Positions 1 through 5,624 of a stretch of DNA of 5,624 nucleotides are shown in pieces. The position numbers and the translations under genes were made by a program. The notes under the pieces are model-generated. The model ran no database searches and was not told the DNA's origin. It saw nothing but the letters and a program-made list of their open reading frames with translations. Numbering within the stretch: position 1 is the first letter of the stretch; each line of letters begins with the position of its first letter. Source of the stretch: Candidatus Thorarchaeota archaeon (lineage in GTDB: Archaea > Asgardarchaeota > Thorarchaeia > Thorarchaeales > Thorarchaeaceae); contig DAOWDY010000167.1 in assembly GCA_030638785.1 (NCBI GenBank), positions 1-5,624 on the forward strand, in the 5' to 3' direction.

Positions 1-370
1 AGAAGTGGTTAACACTACCATCAAGAACAGCCTCTACACCAGTTACTGTTGCACCATTTGTTATCAGTGCATTAGGGTAGAGACCTTTGAAACCAGGAGT
101 GTCAATATCAATATCCCCTTCGCCTGTTTCTGATATTGTCTTGACCTTCTGAATGTATTCATAAGAGTGAATTCTTGCGAGTAGTTCTTCAGAAAGCGGC
201 TTTGGTTTGATAATCTCTACATTCGGTTTATCCAAGAATCCAGAAGAATCTATGAAGTCACGTACCATCTGAAAGCGACCTACGCGAACGGGATGTCGAC
301 TACCAAAGTCAAAGGTCTCCAAAGATGGATTCCACATAAATCCGGTTTTGCATATGTAGTCGTTATTCAT
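1..370 (-). CDS. Histone deacetylase / AcuC-family hydrolase, N-terminal part (gene continues beyond the left edge)
   Basis: Reading the minus strand from the ATG at 370-368 gives 123 codons without a stop up to the left edge. The translation fits the start of the arginase/deacetylase-fold HDAC family: an opening TGF-M-W-NP strand, a DFGSRHP motif (H26, P27) followed by R32, a RIHSYEYI helix (H68-I73) matching the family's 'vHs.eYi' signature, an acidic DIDIDTPGF stretch (86-94) where HDACs carry rim-loop acidic residues, and a GATVTG helix start (106-111). Family members remove acyl groups from lysines, polyamines or acetoin-related substrates using a metal held by Asp/His residues. Those catalytic residues lie further downstream and are outside the window, so activity and substrate cannot be judged. 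The family usually runs about 300-400 aa, so roughly a third is visible. ATG 370 is preferred over the internal ATG at codon 12 because conserved family sequence starts before it. No Shine-Dalgarno motif precedes it; a TATA-like element about 27 nt upstream suggests a leaderless mRNA. The family call is firm; the subfamily is not. Confidence 0.85.
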   Translation of the reverse strand, partial: MNNDYICKTGFMWNPSLETFDFGSRHPVRVGRFQMVRDFIDSSGFLDKPNVEIIKPKPLSEELLARIHSYEYIQKVKTISETGEGDIDIDTPGFKGLYPNALITNGATVTGVEAVLDGSVNHF

Positions 371-395
371 CTTGAGTGGCCAAAATAATCTAACA

Positions 396-404
396 CTTAT
401 ATGG
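396..404 (-). promoter_or_regulatory. TATA-like promoter element for the minus-strand deacetylase gene, possibly bidirectional
   Basis: On the minus strand the spacer reads CCATATAAG, centred about 27-30 nt before the deacetylase ATG at 370. In archaea the TATA box centre lies about 26-27 nt before the transcription start, so transcription would begin at or within a few bases of the start codon, in keeping with the absent ribosome-binding site. The core ATATAA reads TTATAT on the plus strand, so the same element could also direct plus-strand transcription starting near 426, about 15 nt before the proposed TTG start of the propeller gene. No convincing BRE is visible on either side. The placement is seen in the sequence; the function is inferred. 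Confidence 0.4.
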
Positions 405-424
405 CCTCACACAGATACACGCTC

Positions 425-435
425 AAGGTGCAAGG
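425..435 (+). promoter_or_regulatory. Ribosome-binding site deciding the start of the propeller gene
   Basis: AAGGTG at 425-430 matches part of the archaeal anti-Shine-Dalgarno complement (GGAGGTGATC) and ends 10 nt before the TTG at 441. A second AAGG at 432-435 ends 5 nt before it. The other in-frame candidate, TTG at 372, has no such motif and would start one base from the divergent gene's start codon. This supports 441 as the start, with modest certainty. Confidence 0.4.
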
Positions 436-440
436 TTAAG

Positions 441-1883
441 TTGAGGCTGAGAGAGGTAGCGAAGGTACCAATTGCTGCAGATGCTTATAGTCTCTATATC
501 CGTCAAGGAAGTCAGGCTTCCGCACAGGTATATGCCCTCGACTATGGAGATAAACTGCGAGTCTATGATGTTTCAGGTTCATTGAAATCCTCAAGAAACT
601 GGAGTAGCAAAGTCCGTTGTATTGCTGTTGGCGATATCGATGGTGAGGGCAAAGATGCTCTTGTGGGGGGCATCGGAAAGAGAGTTCTTGTAGTAGACCA
701 CAAAGGAAGACCGATGTGGAAGATCGAACTTGAATCTACAGTTCTTGCCTGTGATGCGAGAGACGTGGATGGAGACGATGCTGCTGAAGTTGTCGTTGCT
801 CTTCAGAACAAGAGAGTAATTCTCTGGAACGATGATAAAGTGGCTCTCTTCAGTAGACGCATAGATAAGACGATTGCAGATGTTTGGCTAGAGGACATCA
901 CAAATGACAACGAGATGGAAGTTGTTGTAGCAGATAGAACCGGCAATCTCATCGTACTCTCATCAGCTGGATACGAGTTAAAACGTCTTGAATTGGGAAA
1001 GTCCCTAACTGTATTTGGTGTCCTTTCTTTTGGAAAGAGAAAGATGTTTGTCACTGGAGATAGATCTAAAACACTCACAATATGGGACATTAAAGGCAAG
1101 CAAATTTCAACGATTGAACTAACTGGACGTCCAAAGGCTCTTGCAACTGGTATGGCAGATGATGTATCAGATACGGCGTACCTTGTTGTTAGTACAGATG
1201 ATAGAAGACTGAGTTTCTGGGAGGTTATTGAAACCGCACGGGAAACTCGATCAGAAAGGATAACTCTGCAGCAGATGGAATCTACAAAGAGGACACTATA
1301 TAGAAGAGCTATCAAGTGTGGAAATTGTGGTGCACCGGCACTTCCTGAAGCCAAAAAATGTGATTCTTGTGGAGCGGTACTTGAAAAGCTTGACGAGTAT
1401 AAGACTAAGGAATTCATCAAGGAAAGCATCGACTCGATAACCACCAAGCATTCGAAAATCAAATTGAAGGACCTTGATAGAATACTTCGAAGAACCCTTC
1501 CACGTCCAGCCACATACAATCTCAGAAGAGCCATTCAGGCAATGATCGAGGCTAAGGAGATTGAGGGACATCTTGATGACAACACATTTGTTCGCACCGT
1601 TAAGCGGAAGCGGGTTCGAGATGTGATGCCGCCAAAGGAAAAGATTGCAGAAGTCCCTGATGTACTCAAGGCTTTGCTTCGAAAAGAAAAGCATCTAGAG
1701 ATTGATGCGATGGTTCGAGAAACTGGCATTCCTCGTGACATTCTTCGTCAGACTCTGCTGATTCTATTAGCAGATGGTGTCATTGAAGGAAATCTCACAG
1801 ATGACCACTTTGTACTTTCGAAGAACCAAGATACAAAACAGTTCGTTAAGAAATTTCACGTTGAATTACGAAATCTAAGTTGA
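441..1883 (+). CDS. FG-GAP/VCBS-like β-propeller protein with zinc ribbon and two winged-helix-like modules
   Basis: I do not recognise a named gene. The 480-aa product (TTG start at 441) has no signal peptide or membrane segment and is probably cytosolic. Residues about 1-265 form β-strand repeats with acidic loops of FG-GAP/VCBS type: D65-x-D67-G-E69, D108-x-D110-G-D112 and D152-x-T-N-D156, spaced 43-44 residues and each followed by a hydrophobic strand, suggesting a calcium-binding propeller. A C-x2-C, 10-residue gap, C-x2-C zinc ribbon follows (C293, C296, C307, C310). The last ~165 residues contain two helical modules, each ending in IEGxLxDxxFV (374-384 and 448-458), which look like winged-helix wings. 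TTG 372 is also in frame (503 aa), but the 23 extra residues look non-domain-like and lack a ribosome-binding site; an in-frame stop at 357-359 blocks further extension. The receptor gene starts 20 nt downstream, implying an operon. Scaffold or nucleic-acid-binding adaptor roles are both possible. The domain outline is fairly sure; the function is not known. Confidence 0.8.
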   Translation: MRLREVAKVPIAADAYSLYIRQGSQASAQVYALDYGDKLRVYDVSGSLKSSRNWSSKVRCIAVGDIDGEGKDALVGGIGKRVLVVDHKGRPMWKIELESTVLACDARDVDGDDAAEVVVALQNKRVILWNDDKVALFSRRIDKTIADVWLEDITNDNEMEVVVADRTGNLIVLSSAGYELKRLELGKSLTVFGVLSFGKRKMFVTGDRSKTLTIWDIKGKQISTIELTGRPKALATGMADDVSDTAYLVVSTDDRRLSFWEVIETARETRSERITLQQMESTKRTLYRRAIKCGNCGAPALPEAKKCDSCGAVLEKLDEYKTKEFIKESIDSITTKHSKIKLKDLDRILRRTLPRPATYNLRRAIQAMIEAKEIEGHLDDNTFVRTVKRKRVRDVMPPKEKIAEVPDVLKALLRKEKHLEIDAMVRETGIPRDILRQTLLILLADGVIEGNLTDDHFVLSKNQDTKQFVKKFHVELRNLS

Positions 1884-1892
1884 TAATGGAGT

Positions 1893-1900
1893 AGGTAGGA
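1893..1900 (+). promoter_or_regulatory. Weak ribosome-binding site of the Cache-TPR-vWA receptor gene
   Basis: AGGT at 1893-1896 lies 7 nt before ATG 1904 and is followed by AGGA at 1897-1900. In-frame TAG and TAA codons lie between the ATG at 1886 and the ATG at 1904, so 1904 is the earliest usable start. The match is weaker than that of the next gene. Confidence 0.4.
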
Positions 1901-1903
1901 TAA

Positions 1904-4792
1904 ATGGACATCAGTAAAAGGATTGTAATTACATTTGTGATAGTATCGCTGATACCAATATTGTTCATCTCAGCCATCTCTACGTACACGATTGTAAACG
2001 TTTCAAATGAAAATGCCGCAGATGCCGCGGTAGCACTTGAGAATGAAGAGATTGCCAATCTAGAGAGAATTGCAGGAGACACAGCCCTCTTCATCGAAGA
2101 AAGGATGCAGAACTATATTGATGGCGTTTACTTGATGGAGAATTATGCTGAAGACTTATTCAATGGAAGGATAAGTGCGACGCCCCAGCATTCATACTAC
2201 TGGGATAGCACGGTGGAACTTGCAGAAACGGGTATGTCTGTTCCAGGGATCGAATACAACGACTTGTATTATTATGAACTTGAAAATAGTGTGGTTATGA
2301 GTCCAGGTATGATTTCTTACAATGTTAGTACCTATTACATGCCTAGATCGTATTATCCTACTGGAGGTAATCCATTTCCATTAGATGATGTAACACAGAC
2401 ATACCTCAATATCTCAAGTAACATGGATAATGTGTTTAGGTCATTACATGAGATGAATGAAGACTACATTTGGCTCTACATGGGTTTTGATCCAGGGGTT
2501 TGCGATACTCATCTCTTTCGCAACTACCCATATGATACGCTTCAATATTTTAGAATGGATGATGAAACTGGAGCTGCACTAGCACCAGAAGATGATTATG
2601 ATCCACCGTTGGAACCTTGGTATACAAATGCCGCATCTCTTGTGATGAGCGACAATAGCATCGCTATTACTAGTCCATATGGAGATCCTTCTACAGGACT
2701 TGTAATTTCTCTTGGTAGACCTATTTACTTTGATAATGGAACACTGATTGGTGTAGTTTCTGCGGATGTGACCATGGATACTATTCTTACCAGCGTCCTA
2801 GATATTCAAGTTCTTGATACCGGATATGGGTACATCTTAGAAGATGACGGGGATGTACTCGCACATCGACTTCTCACTGATGACCGAGAGTCCCTTGTTG
2901 GGCTTGAGTTTAGTTCGAGTACAGAAGCTGCAGCATTCTCTTCCATATTGACTACCGCATTAGTTGCAGGTAGTGGTCAAGAAACCTTTGTAAAGAATGG
3001 GGAGCAATGGTACCTCACTTACGAAACCGTTGAGAATACAGGATTCCTCTTAGCTGTGATTGTGCCTACTTCAGAAGTTGTAGCACCCGCAGAGGCTATT
3101 CTTGCTTTGGTGGAATATCAGACAATTTTCCTCACGATAGTTCTAGCAGGAGTTTTAGTTGGTGTTGCAGTAGTTGTTTCCTATGTATCATACCGACGAG
3201 GAAGAGCAGTTGTTGAGCCCATTAGAGAAATGACGGGTCTTGTTGAGAAGATGGCAAAACAGGACTTCACGAGAAGTATCACAGCGTCCGGTGCAATGTA
3301 TGAAGAAGTAGGCACGACAGTTGATGCGCTGCTTAGTTTCCAAGAAGCCTGCAGATTCGGAAATCAAGCATTCGTCCGTGGAGACCTCAATCGAGCTTTG
3401 GCAAATTACCAAAACCTCTTAGAAATCAGCCGAAGAATTGGAATTGATGTAGGTGAGCAGACCATGTACCTCAACATTGGAAACGTCTTCCGCCAGAGAG
3501 GTGACACCGGAAATGCTCACGAGTACTATAAGAAATCCCTTGCAATGGCAAAGGAGTTGCTGAAACAAGCTAAAGAGGGTGGTACGGATGAAACTGATGC
3601 AATGGATAGAATTGCTTCAGCCTACCATAACATGGCACTTGTACTCATGGACAAGAAAGAGTATGACGAATCAATGCAGAAGCTTGAAGATGCTCTCGCG
3701 TTAGATCAGACGATTGGTAACATGCGCGGTATAGCCCGACGATATGACGCCATGGGCCTCGTGATGATGAATCAAGGTAGGCATAGCCAAGCTAGATCGA
3801 TGTTTGATGAAGCTGAGAGGATTGCAAAAGAACATGGGTATAAACGCGGTCTGGCTTACATCAACTATCACGCAGGAGAATTCTACGAGGTTCAGGGTGA
3901 ATGGAGCAATGCAAAGTCTGCTTATCAAGAAGCTGTCAACCATGCTGAACGCACTGAGGAATACTGGCTGCAAGTTTACGCTATGCAACGTCTCGCAGAT
4001 GTTCTTGATGAACTGGGTGATTCAAGTCATGATATCAGAAGAGATGCAGAAAAACTTCGTCGAGCCATTCAGTTCAAGAAAAGTGTCATCTTTGTTATTG
4101 ACTACTCTGGTAGTATGAGAGCACAGGATAGAATCGAAGCAGCTGTGACTGGAGCCAAGGAGATTCTTGAAAGTCAGGTCAACCCACAGGACTCTGTTAG
4201 CATCATTGTTTTCAACTCGACCTATCGGCAGTTGTTACCCCTTACAGAGAAGGGAGATTACAAGAATCCTAGAGATAGCCCCATTTGGAGGGCTCTTGAT
4301 TCTTTGAGACATCCAAACTATGCGACAGCATTCTATGATGCCTTAGGAAAGGCGTTACAGGATCTCGACCTAGTTGAATCAAGTGAGCATCGGTGGGTCA
4401 TAGCACTCACTGATGGACAGGACAATAGCTCCGAACGATTTTCATTGGACATCTTGAAAGGCATTAGGACTCAGAAACAGCGTCAAAAGCGTAAACGTCC
4501 TCTCACAGTAGAGGGCTTCATGCGGGACACACACCTCGATGTCAACCTCATCATCATGGGTGTAGGAGAGGAACTCCGAAGTCCAATCGAAGCCAATGTG
4601 AGATCCGAAAGAACCGGTCAAAGGATGACCTTTGAGGAACTCTTAGAATCGGTCTGTGAATCAATACCTCAAGGGCAGTACTTCTCGGTTGTTGATAGTC
4701 GGGATGTACGACTGGACATAGAGAAAGCATTCCAAGAGATTGGAGTATTGATGGCACAACTCGAAGTTGGAGGAACAACCGACGACTATTAG
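1904..4792 (+). CDS. Membrane receptor: dCache sensor, HAMP-like segment, TPR array and vWA domain
   Basis: This 962-aa transmembrane sensor has a non-enzymatic output. A short basic N-terminus leads into TM1 (about 7-31). Residues 32-400 form an extracellular double Cache domain: WLYMGF (190-195), YDPPLEPWY (232-240), a SPYGDPSTG loop, the membrane-proximal GRPIYFDNGTLIGVV strand pair with D288, and GYGYILEDDGDVLAH. TM2 (about 408-430) is followed by the basic YRRGR and a HAMP-like segment (VVEPIREM with P439, through EEVG at 467-470). About five TPR repeats cover 479-705, with typical N-x-G/A-x-x-x-x-x-G and A-x-x-x-Y positions. A vWA domain (about 724-950) carries a complete MIDAS: D733-x-S735-x-S737, T808 and D837, so divalent-metal-dependent binding is plausible. 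The positive-inside pattern places TPR and vWA in the cytosol. A basic loop (R855-R865, 7 of 11 residues K/R) precedes the GVG strand. There is no kinase, cyclase or methyl-accepting domain. The gene lies 20 nt after the propeller gene and 13 nt before its Cache paralogue. The architecture is secure; ligand and partner are unknown. Confidence 0.9.
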   Translation: MDISKRIVITFVIVSLIPILFISAISTYTIVNVSNENAADAAVALENEEIANLERIAGDTALFIEERMQNYIDGVYLMENYAEDLFNGRISATPQHSYYWDSTVELAETGMSVPGIEYNDLYYYELENSVVMSPGMISYNVSTYYMPRSYYPTGGNPFPLDDVTQTYLNISSNMDNVFRSLHEMNEDYIWLYMGFDPGVCDTHLFRNYPYDTLQYFRMDDETGAALAPEDDYDPPLEPWYTNAASLVMSDNSIAITSPYGDPSTGLVISLGRPIYFDNGTLIGVVSADVTMDTILTSVLDIQVLDTGYGYILEDDGDVLAHRLLTDDRESLVGLEFSSSTEAAAFSSILTTALVAGSGQETFVKNGEQWYLTYETVENTGFLLAVIVPTSEVVAPAEAILALVEYQTIFLTIVLAGVLVGVAVVVSYVSYRRGRAVVEPIREMTGLVEKMAKQDFTRSITASGAMYEEVGTTVDALLSFQEACRFGNQAFVRGDLNRALANYQNLLEISRRIGIDVGEQTMYLNIGNVFRQRGDTGNAHEYYKKSLAMAKELLKQAKEGGTDETDAMDRIASAYHNMALVLMDKKEYDESMQKLEDALALDQTIGNMRGIARRYDAMGLVMMNQGRHSQARSMFDEAERIAKEHGYKRGLAYINYHAGEFYEVQGEWSNAKSAYQEAVNHAERTEEYWLQVYAMQRLADVLDELGDSSHDIRRDAEKLRRAIQFKKSVIFVIDYSGSMRAQDRIEAAVTGAKEILESQVNPQDSVSIIVFNSTYRQLLPLTEKGDYKNPRDSPIWRALDSLRHPNYATAFYDALGKALQDLDLVESSEHRWVIALTDGQDNSSERFSLDILKGIRTQKQRQKRKRPLTVEGFMRDTHLDVNLIIMGVGEELRSPIEANVRSERTGQRMTFEELLESVCESIPQGQYFSVVDSRDVRLDIEKAFQEIGVLMAQLEVGGTTDDY

Positions 4793-4797
4793 GAGGG
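4792..4797 (+). promoter_or_regulatory. Strong Shine-Dalgarno of the second Cache receptor gene
   Basis: GGAGGG starts at the last base of the preceding TAG stop (4790-4792) and ends 8 nt before ATG 4806. It is the best ribosome-binding site in the window and fixes 4806 as the start. The overlap with the stop codon supports translation from a shared transcript. The nearer ATG at 4799 is in another frame that closes after about 40 codons. Confidence 0.75.
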
Positions 4798-4805
4798 AAT
4801 GAAAA

Positions 4806-5624
4806 ATGGCAGTTACACAAAAGAAAGGCAGTTTCCGAAGAAACGTTATCGCAACATTCCTGGTGATCTCTTTCGTATCACTAGGTGTCACTGGATTCAT
4901 CTCCTTGCAGTTTGTCGACCTTATTGGAGGTTTTACAACCGCCCAAAGCTCTGATGCACTTGAAATTCAGATTGAGCGAAACATTAAGATTACCGCTGAA
5001 CAAAATGCAGATGTTATCAGGCAAAAACTTCAGAGTGCGGAAGGGCTTGTAAAAGCTATAGCAGAAGAATGTGAGCAGCTCTTTGATTCTGATTCGACGT
5101 ACCAACCTAGATCGAATATTTACTACGATTGGTTCTTTGAATATGGAAACCCAGGAGAGTATCCTAATGATACACATGTAGAGGAAGGATACGATGTACT
5201 AGTTTCTTGGAATTATAGTAGCTGGTATATTCCAGGTTCAAACTCAGGAAACTACATGGCAAACTTTACTGATAATCAAGACACATTGGAAAGAGTTTCC
5301 AATCTTGACTTTATGTTCCAATATTCCCACCTTCAGTTGCCAGAGTTTCGTTGGCTATATGTTGGATTTGAGAATGACCTGTGGATCAACTATCCAGGTA
5401 GCTCTGTAGGTGGAACGGACGTAGATCGAAATGATGAACCATGGTATCCTACAGATGATGAGTTCTATCAAGAAATCAGAGCTGGGCTCGGGGATATGGT
5501 CTATTATGGTCCGTATCTCGACCCGATTGATAACGTACTGCTCATGTCAATTGGTAGAGCGGTTTACTACGATAACAATACCTTGATGGGAATTGTCGCA
5601 GGAGATATTTCAATAGAGGACATG
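4806..5624 (+). CDS. Second dCache-domain membrane receptor, N-terminal part (continues beyond the right edge)
   Basis: The frame from ATG 4806 stays open to the last base (273 codons). A basic start (QKKGSFRR) precedes TM1 (about 13-34). The rest is the outer part of a dCache sensor: a helical stalk (about 45-95), an aromatic-rich region with WNYSSWYIPG, WLYVGF (183-188), NYPG, EPWY (211-214), a YGPY loop, and the SIGRAVYYDNNTLMGIV strand pair with D267. Each of these has a counterpart in the same order in the upstream receptor, so the two are tandem paralogues. In the final 28-residue stretch 11 positions are identical by my hand alignment, so divergence is substantial. The second half of the sensor, TM2 and the cytosolic output are outside the window. 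The output could again be TPR-vWA, or a kinase or methyl-accepting module. Spacing of 13 nt and a Shine-Dalgarno overlapping the upstream stop indicate co-transcription and translational coupling. Confidence 0.88.
   Translation, partial: MAVTQKKGSFRRNVIATFLVISFVSLGVTGFISLQFVDLIGGFTTAQSSDALEIQIERNIKITAEQNADVIRQKLQSAEGLVKAIAEECEQLFDSDSTYQPRSNIYYDWFFEYGNPGEYPNDTHVEEGYDVLVSWNYSSWYIPGSNSGNYMANFTDNQDTLERVSNLDFMFQYSHLQLPEFRWLYVGFENDLWINYPGSSVGGTDVDRNDEPWYPTDDEFYQEIRAGLGDMVYYGPYLDPIDNVLLMSIGRAVYYDNNTLMGIVAGDISIEDM

Noticed and set aside
372..440. N-terminal extension of the propeller protein from TTG 372
   Set aside because: It has no ribosome-binding site, would start one base from the divergent gene's ATG, would cover that gene's TATA element, and its residues do not resemble a propeller strand. 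It cannot be fully excluded.
803..1534. A 243-codon open frame antisense to the propeller gene
   Set aside because: It lies wholly opposite a gene with clear domains; its Ser/Leu-rich translation shows no motif and no start signal was seen. It is a reading shadow.
1886..1894. ATG-GAG-TAG mini-frame between the propeller and receptor genes
   Set aside because: Two codons before a stop, with no sign of a regulatory leader; most likely chance.
1884..1903. Possible terminator or promoter between the propeller and receptor genes
   Set aside because: The 20-nt gap contains no U-tract, hairpin or TATA-like element; it holds only stop codons and a weak ribosome-binding site.
3804..4118. A 104-codon plus-strand frame inside the receptor gene
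   Set aside because: It overlaps TPR and vWA coding sequence in another frame, and the translation has no recognisable domain.
4661..5177. Two antisense open frames of 79 and 98 codons across the junction of the receptor genes
   Set aside because: Both lie opposite clearly coding Cache-receptor sequence and show no motif.

Overview
The window looks like chromosomal DNA of an archaeon, possibly an Asgard lineage such as Thorarchaeota. The archaeal call rests on a TATA-like promoter placed for a leaderless transcript and on a soluble β-propeller/zinc-ribbon/winged-helix protein of archaeal style. The Asgard call is inference from overall protein style. GC content is moderate by eye. No rRNA, tRNA, CRISPR array, insertion sequence or attachment site is visible.

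Layout: positions 1-370 hold the N-terminal 123 residues of a minus-strand histone-deacetylase/AcuC-family hydrolase, whose C-terminal part lies beyond the left edge. A short divergent spacer (371-440) carries a symmetric TATA-like element. From about 441 rightwards three plus-strand genes follow closely and look like one operon: (1) a 480-aa cytosolic protein with an FG-GAP/VCBS-like β-propeller, a four-cysteine zinc ribbon and two similar winged-helix-like modules (441-1883); (2) a 962-aa membrane receptor with an extracellular dCache sensor, HAMP-like segment, TPR array and a cytosolic vWA domain with an intact MIDAS (1904-4792); (3) the first 273 residues of a second dCache receptor, paralogous to gene 2 and cut by the right edge (4806-5624). 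The gaps are 20 and 13 nt, with no terminator-like U-tract between genes.

How they may work together (inference): the two Cache proteins would sense extracellular small molecules. In gene 2 the signal would pass through HAMP to a TPR-vWA output instead of to a kinase, cyclase or methyl-accepting module. The upstream propeller protein is a plausible cytosolic partner, because FG-GAP propellers and MIDAS vWA domains bind one another in integrins. Its zinc ribbon and winged-helix modules could carry the signal to nucleic acid or to another protein complex. This sensor-vWA-propeller operon is the most interesting part of the window. The link to the divergent deacetylase gene is positional only.
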